A stretch of DNA of 64,000 nucleotides, taken from assembly GCA_023678885.1 (NCBI GenBank), contig CM043001.1, positions 28,525,867-28,589,866 of the forward strand, given 5' to 3'. Of this stretch, positions 1-9,601 are shown piece after piece. This stretch comes from Pogostemon cablin (Eukaryota > Streptophyta > Magnoliopsida > Lamiales > Lamiaceae). The notes below the pieces were generated by a model. It searched no databases. It saw nothing but the letters and a program-made list of their open reading frames with translations, and had not been told where the DNA came from. The position numbers and the translations under genes are program-made. Within the stretch, counting starts at the first letter, position 1, and each line of letters opens with the position of its first letter.

Positions 1-1936
1 TCCATATCCAGCAGGCTGATCTAATTACAACCCCAGCCGATGAGGTAAATTTTATTGTGCTATACAATTGCCACCTAAATTTGTCGAGTGTTCTTGGAGT
101 CAGTTTTTGGGTAGCTGCAGAGCTGATTTCTGGTTCTTAAATTCTTATTACTTGGCAAAGATAGAAATGAAGAATAACAGGATCAGGAGACGGGTTTATG
201 AATTACTCTCTAAGGCAGCCACACTTGGGCACGCCTCTGGTCCTGGACGATGTGAACTCCACTTCATCTTCTTCCACAAGCCAGACAGATTTCTAGAGTC
301 AAATGATAGAAGTGGTCAACTTGGTGGTGTTCGGCTCGAGAAGACTATACTTAAAGGTAATAATGATTTCTCAAATTCAATTTAGCTGGACTGTGTATAT
401 ATCACTACCTTGTTGAGTGATCTAATGAAGTCCAGTTAAGAGTTTGTATGCCAATTTTGTATTTGTCTGATATTTTACAAGCTTTTGCAGGAGATGAGGA
501 GTCGAAGAAGCAGGTTGCTGTTGGTACGGGAGTGTATCAGGACATATTATGTGGGTAAGATATCAAACTCTACATGGTTTTGTGTTTTGCTTTTAGCATT
601 CTATGCTTCAAATCATAACATTTTGCAAAGATGTTTCGTATTTGATTGTGGTGAAAACATCTGAAAATTCAAACTTTTGATGTTGTGGACTGGGGGTGAA
701 CATGATTGTTTTATGGCTCTGTAGTCTGTTACTGGGAAAAGTCAGAAATGAGGTGGCTTAAAGATGTAAAACTTACATAATGGGAGTTGGTTTATTGAAC
801 GTTGTCCTGGATCATTTATTTGGTTGGAGTCGGCACTTCCCTTTTCCAGAATAATGAGGCAGGCTTTCAAGAAACCTTAGTGTTGAAAGACTTTCTTCTT
901 GTTTTTCAGGTTAGCACTGAAGAGTATTGGATACAAATCAGTAGCTGTTGATGGTTTACCCTTTGATAATCACAAAGGTATATTTTTCAATACCCAAGTT
1001 GAGGTTTTAAGTATGATTTACACAGATCTGCAAAACTTTTTAACCCAATCCCACTCACATAGCCCAAGATTGAATCTGCATACAATTTAGCAGGCCATTT
1101 TTATGCACCTGTTGAGAGAGGTATCAGTAAGAAAAACACTAAAACAGCAAACCCAAACGGGGTGATTGTAACACTACAGCGGGCATTTTAATCTCAATTT
1201 TCTTTAGAAGGCAAAACTTCAATGATTTAATTTTGTAATTTGATATTTTTCCCAGTATTCTAAGTTTTGCATTCTCTGCTGGTTATTCTTTTCATGTTCA
1301 CAGTGGTGTATTTAGTTCCTGTATTCGTGTGCAAATGATAAGTAGCCAATGATATCCTATTTATTGACTTGGATTTCTATACTAGGAATTGTTCCAAATG
1401 TTGGAGGTCGTGTCTTAACTGATGCATCACCAGATCAAGGTCATATGCAATATGAGACAGGCGTATATGTATGTGGTTGGTTGAAAAGAGGGCCAACTGG
1501 AATTATTGGTACAAATCTTTATTGTGCTGAAGAAACTGTAAGTATACTTAGTTCAGGAAAAAGCACTTCATGGCTTTAATTTTGTTTATAGTCACAATAT
1601 TCCAGTCTTCTGCTGTTATTCTTTTTTAAATTCAATCAAGTTTTGCTGGAATTAGGCTTCTGCACTTTCCTTTATGAAAGTAACAATTGTTCTCATACCC
1701 AATTGCAGCTCGCGTGCATCTCTGAGGACATAAATAGAGGTGTTTTAACATCTAACTCGTCAAAGCCTGGGAGAGAGGGACTCCTTCAGTTATTGGGCAG
1801 TAGGAATACCAGAGTTGTACCCTTTGAAGCCTGGGAAAAAGTTGATCTTGAAGAAAGAAGACGAGGAAATTTGCTGGGCAAACCTAGAGAAAAAATTACA
1901 ACATGGGAAGAGCTACTGAGTGTTGCCAATGAATGA
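1..1936 (+). CDS. MFDR: NADPH:adrenodoxin (ferredoxin) oxidoreductase, mitochondrial; 3' part, six exons
   Basis: This is a FAD flavoprotein of the mitochondrial matrix that passes electrons from NADPH to mitochondrial ferredoxin, serving Fe-S cluster assembly and biotin synthesis (family knowledge). Exons I can place with GT..AG borders and matching phases are 1-44, 161-356, 491-554, 910-977, 1386-1537 and 1709-1936, with the stop TGA at 1934-1936. Diagnostic stretches are RRRVYELLSKAA in exon 2, the GVYQDILCG end of exon 3, YKSVAVDGLPFD in exon 4, and the highly conserved C-terminal block GIVPNVGGRV plus YVCGWLKRGPTGIIGTNLYC in exon 5. The last exon ends KPREKITTWEELLSVANE, a typical family C-terminus. 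The N-terminal half (FAD site, targeting peptide) lies left of the window. No frameshift is seen. It is the single-copy-looking flank of the NLR array. Confidence 0.88.
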
Positions 1937-1999
1937 GGCAGTTAAATAGATGACCATTTGGTATGCTATCTTCTTCTATAACGTCAGGGATCATACACC

Positions 2000-2365
2000 A
2001 TTCTTGGCTATTAGTTGTGGAGATCTGATTAAGTGGACGGCTGAAGGTTCTGATTTCCTCCCAGTTCTAAAGAAGCTTTAACTTTTCAATATGACAAAAT
2101 TGGAGAAGATCCCTTCACGTATTGGGGAAATAAACGCACTTACATTTCTTGATCTGTTATTTTGAAACGAATCACCCGCCATTCATCAACTGATGCTGGA
2201 GGAACAATTGGATTTCGGAAAAGAGAACCAACTCTATGTTGTAATAATTTTAAAAGAGTAAGGAGAAAGAAAGAAATAGCCGGAAATGGCTGAATTAAAG
2301 AGTTTCACCCAAAAATTTCACTGTTTTCGACTTTGATTTCTTTCTGAAACTTTACAACAATTAAA
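2000..2365 (+). pseudogene. NLR 3'-end remnant (last LRRs and C-terminal tail)
   Basis: The stretch matches the 3' ends of the intact NLRs of this window: a LAISCGDLIKWTAE-like start, then KLEKIPSRIGEINALTFLDL, then the EEQLDFGKEN and KSFTQKFHCF-like tail. Stops and frame changes break it (for example TAA after AAGAAGCTT near 2080 and TGA near 2165), and the TTG/LRR and NB-ARC parts are missing. The conserved 3' flank seen after other copies (ATGTATCATGCGTCCACA near 2383) follows. It lies just 60 bp after the oxidoreductase stop codon and so marks the left edge of the NLR array. Confidence 0.8.
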
Positions 2366-3059
2366 TCACCAATGTAGCTTATATGTATCATGCGTCCACA
2401 GGTGTACTGCTCGGCCCACAAGAAATTTGTATACTAATCTCAACACATGATTGCCAGTTTCGTTTAATAAAAAAAATAATTTAGTGAATACAATCTTAGT
2501 AGTCATTAATTGCTCTGGGAACTACCCTTTTTTCAGCATCTGATCCCAATTTGGTTAACCTAAGACCATAAGCAAGCTTGGATTGACCGCTTGAGGGTTT
2601 ATGAGAGTCCATGAGATTGGGTACTTACAAAGGAGGTGTGAAAGATCTGCTGGGACGGAGGGAGTATACATTATCAGCAAGAACTCAATCAACTTTTTCT
2701 TTCTACTTCGTGTTAAGTTTGCATGTTCATTTTTGTGCATGAATATCATGAGATATGAAAAAAGGAGTATTTCACTATTGCTCAAGTTGGAGTTGAAGTA
2801 ATTAGATGGAAGAAGGCAGCTTCAGAGGAAACTTCATCTGTTTTGGTTCATAGAAAATTATTTTATGAAAAGACCCTCACGACAAAAGTCTACTGCTTAC
2901 TTGTTCCACTTTATATTTTTCAATACTCGAGTCATTTTCTTCGGTTGGGTGGGGATTAAGATGTATACATTTGTGGTAGTTGATTGTTTTTACATCAATT
3001 ATGCCAACGCAGAAGGAGTCCTAACTTGGGCCAGTTGGAAGTATTTAACATAATTTCAT
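2366..3059. other. Intergenic: MITE end and duplicated NLR upstream block
   Basis: No gene is seen. A GGGACGGAGGGAGTATA end typical of Stowaway-like MITEs sits near 2653-2670, without a clear partner. From about 2680 to 2930 the sequence is homologous to 6400-6650 and 43720-43950, and in part to the two sides of the element at 53904-54918. Landmarks are the ACTCAATCAACTT, CACTATTGCTCAAGTTGGAGT and GGTAGCTTCAGAGGAAA-like motifs. This block is thus a duplicated distal 5' flank of NLR genes. A second shared piece (TTGATTGTTTTTACATCAATTATG, then GGAGTCCTAACTTGG) lies at 2980-3045. Confidence 0.6.
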
Positions 3060-3179
3060 TGAGCACAGAAGCCCCATTTCTGAATCCTCAGCCAAAAACA
3101 ATAACCCACATCTCATAATTCTAATTTCGACAGGATTTTGCTGTTTTATTATTCCTTTTCTTCTGATCAGAGGGTAGAG
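3060..3179 (+). promoter_or_regulatory. Conserved NLR 5' leader (NLR1 copy)
   Basis: The 120 bases before the NLR1 ATG are shared, with small changes, by the other array members. They run from GAGCACAGAAGCCCC through AATCCTCAGCCAAAA and CACATCTCATAATTCTAATTTT to the GATCAGAGGGTAGAGATGGC that contains the start codon. Equivalent blocks lie before 7811, 18111, 21780, 31406, 40826, 44195 and 55306. Conservation outside codons, ending at the ATG, supports a 5' UTR or core promoter and fixes the start at MAAY. The TTG-initiated extension upstream is not needed. Confidence 0.6.
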
Positions 3180-5870
3180 ATGGCAGCTTATGCAGCTGTA
3201 GCATCCCTTATGAACACCATCGACGATATTCTAAATCATCCATTCCATTCATTTTCTCTTGACAAGGAAGAGCTTGAATCGCTCCACATGATTGTCGGTT
3301 CCTTGCTGGATTTTATCGAGAGTTACAATCCGGGTGGAGGTGTTGAAGAAGTAGAGGCTTTGGCGAGCCTGATTGCATTTTTGGCTAATGCTGCTGAAGA
3401 TACAATTGAGAGTCACGTTGTCAATCAAATTCTTTCACGATCTGAGGGCGATCATGGACAAACAAGTTCAAGTTCTTTGCATCGAGTAGTATCAAGCATG
3501 AATGCTGTCAAAGAAAAGGTTGTGGAGTTTAGAGCTGGAAGAGAGGAACTTGAGGATGAGCAACCCTCAAATTCATCCGAACCTCGTAGACTTGGCACAA
3601 CAAAGAATGAAATGGTGGGATATTATGATGAGTTGATTCAAGTAATGGATATGCTAACTGGACACCCATCCAATATACAAATCATCGCCATTGTTGGGAT
3701 GGGGGGAATTGGTAAGACTACTCTGGCCAAAAATGTTTATGAAAAGTCATTTATTGCACAACACTTTGAAATTCGTGCGTGGGTCACTATATCTCAAAAC
3801 TTTAGTCTGAACAAATTTCTCTCTGAACTTGGATCTTGTATCTTAAACAAAGAAATCAGTAAAAACTCGGGAGAGTTTGAGGATGGTAAATTAGGATTAA
3901 AGTTATACCAAAGTTTGTGGCGTAGAAGGTATTTAATTGTGTTAGATGATATGTGGAGTATTCAAGTTTGGGATATGATAAAGTCTATCTTTCCTGATAA
4001 TGGTAATAGAAGTCGAGTTGTTATAACTTCAAGAATATGGAATGTAGCTGCTCGTCTGACCAAATCTTCCTTGGAGATGAAACTTCTAGACGAGGATAAT
4101 TGTTGGAAGCTGTTTTGTAGAGAGGTGTTTCCAGGAGATGGTTGCCCACCTGAACTAGAAGAAATCGGAATGAGTATTGTTAGAGAATGCAAGGGGCTTC
4201 CTCTATCGATTGTTGTGGTTGGGGGAGTTCTCCGAAGCTCCCCAAGGACAAGAGAGCACTGGGAGAATTTTGCAAGAGATGTAAAGTCATGTTTGATGTC
4301 GGGAAATGGCAACTGCTTGGATATACTGTCTTTGAGTTATTATCATCTCCCTGCCCATCTAAAGCCCTGTTTTCTTCACATGGGAACTTACGCGGAAGAT
4401 GCACCGATGGGTTATTCCTATCTTATCAAAAGTTTTGTTACTGAGGGATATCTGAAACCATGTAATGGGAAAAGCTTGGAAGAGATTGCGGAGGATAACT
4501 TAAAGGAGCTGGTTGATAAGAATTTGATTTTAGTGGGCAGTAGGAGGTGGAGTGGGAGAATCAGATATTATAAGATGCATGATCTTGTAAGAGAAGTATG
4601 CCTAAGGATAGCTGAGAAAGAGAAGTTCTTTTATGTGACCAGGTTGGTTAAAAAAATAGACATCCAAGGGGGGCATGTAGTTGGATTTGTCATAATGGTT
4701 CCTCCAGTATTTGATTATCTGCCAGACCCATCAGCGTCACTTGCACGTGAATACAGATCCAAAGGGGGTCCAATATTGCCTTTTAAATCTCGCTTCTTGA
4801 GGTCGTGGAGAGTTGATTCTTATGAGTTCCAATATACTTCCCAACAAGTTCACTTACGGTATTTATATTATGTTCCGTCCTCCTCATTGAACCCTGAGGA
4901 GATCCCTTCCGAGCTTCCTTCATCATTATTCCGACTCTGGAATTTGCAAACATTGCTTATTAGAGGATTTACAAGAATTCACGCACCATCCCAGATATGG
5001 CGTATGAGACAGCTTAGGCATCTCAAGATCAAGGACCTCCTCCTCCCTGATCCTGATCCTCCTCAAGATGGTGATGGTGATGGTGATGGTCATGTTTTAC
5101 CAAACCTGCACACGCTTTCAAGAGTAGTCAATTTCAGCTTCACTGAGGAGGTCTGTAAGAGTTTTCCAAACGTCAAGAAATTACGTGTGATCTACTCGGA
5201 GGATTGTCAAAAGTTCTACTGTCATCTCAACCACTTGCTCAAGCTTCAATCACTACACTGCTCATTTCATCAGAATCTGAAAAGAGGTGATTTGCTTGAG
5301 AGCCTCGTGTTCCCAACTTGGCTCAAGATGTTGTCTTTAGAAAATAGCCCTTTTGATTGGGCAGACCTCAACACATTTGGTCGTTCGTTGCCTCATCTTG
5401 AAGTTCTCAAACTAGGCAAGGGTGCAGCGGTGGGACCCCCCGAGTGGGATACTGAGGAGGGAGCATTCCCCAGTCTACAAGCCTTGGCAATTAGCTGTGG
5501 AGATCTGGTTGAGTGGTCTGTTGAAAGTTGTGTTGTCTTCCCAGTGCTAGAGAAGCTTTATCTTTTCTATCTGAAGAAATTGGAAAAGATCCCTTCAGCT
5601 ATGGGAGAGATGCACTCACTCCAAGTTCTGTATGTTTGGTGTTGCAGCAAGTCAGCTACCATGTCATCAATTGATATACTGGAGGAACAACTGGATTTAG
5701 GATATCAGGACCTTCTAGTTGACGTATTATTGGAGACCAAAGATGAGGAAAAGAGTTTGAGGACACAGGCGGAATCAAAGAGCTTCACGCACAAGAATTT
5801 CCAGGTTTCCAATTCTTATGATTGGATGACTTTTGTAGGTGAAAATAATCTTGAATTAAAAGATTTCTGA
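3180..5870 (+). CDS. NLR1: CC-NB-ARC-LRR disease-resistance protein, R1/R1A-like
   Basis: This is an intronless 896-residue intracellular immune receptor, expected to sense a pathogen effector and trigger defence (family role; its ligand is unknown). An Rx/R1-type coiled-coil N-terminus (MAAYAAVASLMNTIDDI) has an EDVID-like AAEDTIES at residues 71-78. NB-ARC follows: P-loop GMGGIGKTT at 173-181, kinase-2 LIVLDDMW, RNBS-B SRVVITSR, KGLPLSIVVVGG, the CFLHMG RNBS-D, and MHD at 466-468 (KMHDLVREVCL). About twelve irregular LRRs fill the rest, with WRMRQLRHLKI and VLPNLHTLSRVVNFSFTEEV blocks. A 65-residue post-LRR tail ends the protein. An acidic DGDGDGDG loop (near 5067-5091) is coded by a short GATGGT repeat. 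The start is chosen by homology with all paralogs; every key motif is intact. Confidence 0.93.
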   Translation: MAAYAAVASLMNTIDDILNHPFHSFSLDKEELESLHMIVGSLLDFIESYNPGGGVEEVEALASLIAFLANAAEDTIESHVVNQILSRSEGDHGQTSSSSLHRVVSSMNAVKEKVVEFRAGREELEDEQPSNSSEPRRLGTTKNEMVGYYDELIQVMDMLTGHPSNIQIIAIVGMGGIGKTTLAKNVYEKSFIAQHFEIRAWVTISQNFSLNKFLSELGSCILNKEISKNSGEFEDGKLGLKLYQSLWRRRYLIVLDDMWSIQVWDMIKSIFPDNGNRSRVVITSRIWNVAARLTKSSLEMKLLDEDNCWKLFCREVFPGDGCPPELEEIGMSIVRECKGLPLSIVVVGGVLRSSPRTREHWENFARDVKSCLMSGNGNCLDILSLSYYHLPAHLKPCFLHMGTYAEDAPMGYSYLIKSFVTEGYLKPCNGKSLEEIAEDNLKELVDKNLILVGSRRWSGRIRYYKMHDLVREVCLRIAEKEKFFYVTRLVKKIDIQGGHVVGFVIMVPPVFDYLPDPSASLAREYRSKGGPILPFKSRFLRSWRVDSYEFQYTSQQVHLRYLYYVPSSSLNPEEIPSELPSSLFRLWNLQTLLIRGFTRIHAPSQIWRMRQLRHLKIKDLLLPDPDPPQDGDGDGDGHVLPNLHTLSRVVNFSFTEEVCKSFPNVKKLRVIYSEDCQKFYCHLNHLLKLQSLHCSFHQNLKRGDLLESLVFPTWLKMLSLENSPFDWADLNTFGRSLPHLEVLKLGKGAAVGPPEWDTEEGAFPSLQALAISCGDLVEWSVESCVVFPVLEKLYLFYLKKLEKIPSAMGEMHSLQVLYVWCCSKSATMSSIDILEEQLDLGYQDLLVDVLLETKDEEKSLRTQAESKSFTHKNFQVSNSYDWMTFVGENNLELKDF

Positions 5871-6740
5871 TTTAGTGTTCTTTAATATGACTGTAGTCCT
5901 TTCAAACATAAGTATTTGCCAAATGATACTCAATATTGTATCCAATGATCCAGACTAGCAGTAAGTTTAAGTATTATATCATGGTACATCATTTATTTTT
6001 ACTCCTGCAATTTTAATTTTGATCTTTTTGCAAAAATTTCATGTAGTCAATACAGCTTTTACCCTTAGCACCATCTAAAGGGAGTACATATTGAGATTAA
6101 TTTCATATTGATGTTTATAAATTCTGGAAATTTTTAAATTTTATTTTAAGATTTAAAAATTAAAATTAAAATTAAAAATCAATGGAAATATCACTTTGAT
6201 TTAATGTGAAAGAGAAGGATTGTATATCATGGCTAATGCATTTTTTTCCTTATTTTTTAGAATTAAAAAACTATTTAAAGGTAAAGGAAAACTAGCTTGG
6301 ATAGAACACTTGCGGGTTTACTAGAGGAAATGAGATCATGTACTGATTTTTTTTTTCTTTATAGTTGAGAAGGATGCTTATCCTTTTATCTATACATTAA
6401 CAGGAAGAACTCAATCAACTTATTCATTATACTTAGTATAAAGTTTTTTTATTCATTTGTGTGCATGGATATTATGTAATCTGAACAAAAGGGTAGTTCA
6501 CTATTGCTCAAGTTGGAGTAGAATCATTAGATGCATGAAGGTAGCTTCAGAGGAAAGTTCATCTGTTTTGATTCACAGAAAAATATTTTATGAAAACAAC
6601 CTCACCATAAAAGTCTACTGCTTACTTCATATATTTCAAAATATTTAAGTACACTTCTGTTTTTAAATTTTCTGGGTGGGGATAAAAATGTATATAATTG
6701 TAAATAATAATTTATTATTATTTATTTTCCACATAAGAAG
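5871..6740. other. NLR1 3' flank and duplicated upstream block
   Basis: The first 150 bases resemble the 3' flanks of NLR6 (34110-34250) and NLR10 (61850-61960), for example TATTTGCCAAATGATACTCAATATTG and a GGTACATCATTT motif. AT-rich sequence follows. From about 6400 to 6650 lies a second copy of the distal NLR 5' block also seen at 2680-2930. No credible gene is seen; the short ORF at 6457-6648 lies inside this repeat. Confidence 0.5.
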
Positions 6741-7164
6741 TGTGGACAAGAGAGAAAGATAGGGAGTTAATAAAACCGTTTTAATTAACTCCCATCTACT
6801 TGGATTAAAATATACTGTGCCATGCAGTTTTCAGACACGCAAGAAATGCTAAAACACGCTGACGCGTTACAGAACGCAAGCGCTAAAATGTTCATGGGCG
6901 CGACAGAACCCAGAACGCAAGAGTGTGTTTCCTCTCCTCAAATCACAACGCAAAACCCAATTTTTCATATTCCAGATTATACAATATCGTGGAAATATAA
7001 TCTACAGCCCAGTGTTGTGAGATTTGATCCAGAAGATCCCAGTGTATCGGTGAGTACCAACAGATTCGTACGTGTTTCTTCCGCTATAAGATATTCCTCT
7101 CTATGCATGTGTAGGGTTTGCACGTTTACGAACGTGAGTTTTTCTAACATTTGTATCAGAGCCA
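6741..7164 (+). mobile_element. Probable LTR plus primer-binding site of a decayed retrotransposon
   Basis: The segment begins TGTGGACAAG and ends TTTCTAACA at 7149. It is followed directly by TTTGTATCAGAGCCA (7150-7164), which closely fits a plant initiator-Met tRNA primer-binding site (TGGTATCAGAGCC). That order (LTR, PBS) implies a + strand element. No gag or pol follows and no second LTR was found, so this is a fragment. The left border is a guess based on the TG dinucleotide. Confidence 0.4.
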
Positions 7165-7669
7165 ATGGTTGGATGGAGAGGAAAATCTCAACCTTTAAGA
7201 TATAACGCCAAAATATAACAGGAAATCCGAACCGCATTTTACTATATTGGGCGTCCCGTCCAAATTGCACAATTTTCCTCTTATAGTAAAAAGGGTCCAT
7301 CAATGGCCCACCACTACCCATCACATCTTTCTAATACACTTACCTACTTTACATAAAATAATAATACTCCTTAATTTAGTGAAAAAATTGAAATTAAAGT
7401 ATTTTTTACGTTGTTGAAAAAAGTGATGATTTTATTTTTTATTTTTGAAGGTGAAGATTATTGTGTGACGGACGAACGTGTGAGGTGTGGTGTAGACGTT
7501 TTACCATTACTATTTTTCAAACTATGCAAATTACCTTAGGAAGAATTAAAAAGATATTGTGAAGCAGAAAGGTAATAAGTCGTTGATTTTAATTGTTTCT
7601 ACTTTCTAGTAAATAAAGTCAATGGAGAAAACAAAAGTCAATGGAGATGGGATTAATGGCAACTGTTAA
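7165..7669. other. Intergenic, probable degraded repeats; promoter region of NLR2
   Basis: A palindrome-like piece (GGGCGTCCCGTCCAAATTGCAC, then CTTATAGTAAAAAG) near 7247-7290 looks like part of a DNA transposon, but I could not pair its ends. AT-rich sequence follows. Two AGTCAA motifs (7617-7622, 7636-7641; W-box core TTGACT on the other strand) lie about 170-190 bases before the NLR2 start. Confidence 0.35.
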
Positions 7670-7810
7670 CACTATCTTCATTGAACACAAAAGCCCCAAT
7701 TTTTAATTCTCAGCCAAAACTTAAATCCACATCTCATAATTCTAATTTTCAACAAGGTTTTTCCATTTCTTTTCTTGTTGAAAGTTTAAAGAAAGATCAG
7801 AGGGGTAGAG
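7670..7810 (+). promoter_or_regulatory. Conserved NLR 5' leader (NLR2 copy)
   Basis: The block contains CTTCATTGAACACAAAAGCCCC, TCTCAGCCAAAACTTAAA, CACATCTCATAATTCTAATTTT and GATCAGAGGGGTAGAGATGGC, in the same order as the leader of NLR1 and NLR6. Confidence 0.55.
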
Positions 7811-9601
7811 ATGGCAGCTTATGCATACGCAGGTTACCTTATGAACACCATCGACGATATCCTGAATCATCCACTCCATTCATTTTCTCTTGACAAGGAA
7901 CAGCTTGAATCGCTCAGCAAGATTGTTGGTTTCTTACTGGATTTTATCGAGAGTTATAATCCTGGTGGAGGTGGCGAAGAAGACGAGGCTTTGGGGAGCC
8001 TAATTGCATCTTAGGCTCGTGCTGCTGCATATGCAATTGAAAGTCACGTAGCCTATCAAATTCTTTCAGGATCCAAGCAATATCATGGACAAGCAAGTTC
8101 GAGTTCTTGGCTTCAAGTTGTCCGTCAAATTCTTCTTGGATCCAATGGCTACGATCGACTATCAATATTGACTTCTTTGCATCCAGTAATACAAGACATG
8201 AATGCTGTCAAGGAAAAGGTTTTGGTGTTTAAAGAAAGAAAGGAACTTGAGTATGTGCAACACTCAAATTCATCCAAACCTCCTAGTTATGGCTTTGCAA
8301 AGAATGAGATGGTGGGATTTAAGGATGAGTTGCTTCAACTTAAGGATAGGCTGACTGGACACCCATCCAATCTACAAATCATCCCTATTGTTGGCATGGG
8401 GGGAATTGGTAAGACTACTTTGGCAACTAATCTTTATCAAAGTTTACTTGTGTCCGAAAGCTTTGATGTTCGTGCTTGGGTCACTATATCTCAAAATTAC
8501 AGTTTGAACAAAATTCTCTGTGAGCTTGTATCTTGTATATTAAACAAAGAAATCAGAACTGAGGATGGTGAGTTAGGATTAAAGTTATACCAAAGTTTGT
8601 ATGGTAGAAGGTATTTAATTGTGTTAGATGACGTGGAGCATTGAAGTTTGGGAAAAAGTGCAGTCTTTTTTTCCGGATAATGGTAATAGAAGTCGAGTTG
8701 TCATAACTTCAAGGATATCAAATATCGCTGCTCATCTGACCTCATCTTCCTTGGAAATGAAACTTCTAGACGAGGATAATTGTTGGAAGCTGTTTTGCAG
8801 AGAAGTGTTTCTAGGAGATGGTTGCCCACCTGAATTGGAGAAATAGGAATGAATATTGTTGGAGAATGCAAGGGGCTTCCTCTATCAATTGTGGTGGTTG
8901 GGGGCCTTCTCCGTAGCTCCCCAAACACACGAGAGCACTGGGAGAATTTGGCAAGAGATATAAAGTCATGTTTGATGTCGGGAAATGGCAACTGCTTGGA
9001 TATAATGTCCTTGAGTTATTATCATCTCCCAGCCCATCTAAAGCCCTGTTTTCTTTACATGGTAGTATTTAGAGAGGACGAAAAGATTCTTTTCTCATAT
9101 CTTATCAGATATTTAGTTGGTGAGGGGTTAGTGAGACCAAAAGATGGGAAAAGCTTGGAAGAGATTGCAGAGGATAACATAAAGGAGCTGGTTGATAAGA
9201 ATTTGATTTCAGTGGGCAGATGGACGTGGAGTGGAAGAATCAGGTATTTAAAGATGCACTATGTTGTACGACAAGTATGTCTAAGGATAGCTAAGAAAGA
9301 CGAGTTTTTTTATGCGGTGAAGGTGATTAAAATTCAAGGAGAATTTTTAATTCACGATGCCCTTACTAGTGTATTTGATTCTCTGCCAGGCCCATTAGCA
9401 TCACTTGTGCGTATATATTATAATTTTAAATCTCGTTTCCAAAGGTTCATCCAAAAGGATAATTTTGATTCCTTGGAAGGTGATTTACAACAAGTTCACT
9501 TGCGGCATATATATTATTTTCCCTCCCCCTCATTGAACCCTGAGGTGATCCCTTCCGAGCTTCCTTCATCATTATGCCTACTGTGGAATCTGCAGACATT
9601 G

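Noticed and set aside
3138..3179. Upstream extension of the NLR1 reading frame (TTG start), likewise 31382 and 55249
   Set aside because: Non-ATG starts; the paralogs agree at MAAY, and the upstream bases belong to the conserved leader.
3962..4312. Antisense ORF (MPFPDIKHDF...) that recurs opposite most NLR copies, e.g. 8701-8991, 19105-19365, 32335-32595
   Set aside because: It is the complement of the conserved RNBS-B to GLPL coding sequence. It recurs only because the sense genes are homologous, and it has no leader or domain of its own.
4187..4444. Sense-strand ORF (MQGASSIDCCGW...) in a second frame inside NLR1 and paralogs
   Set aside because: It is a shifted frame of the GLPL to RNBS-D region, present wherever the real frame is conserved.
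6822..7205. 127-codon ORF on the + strand
   Set aside because: It lies within the probable LTR and PBS remnant, is not recognised, and spans the primer-binding-like sequence.
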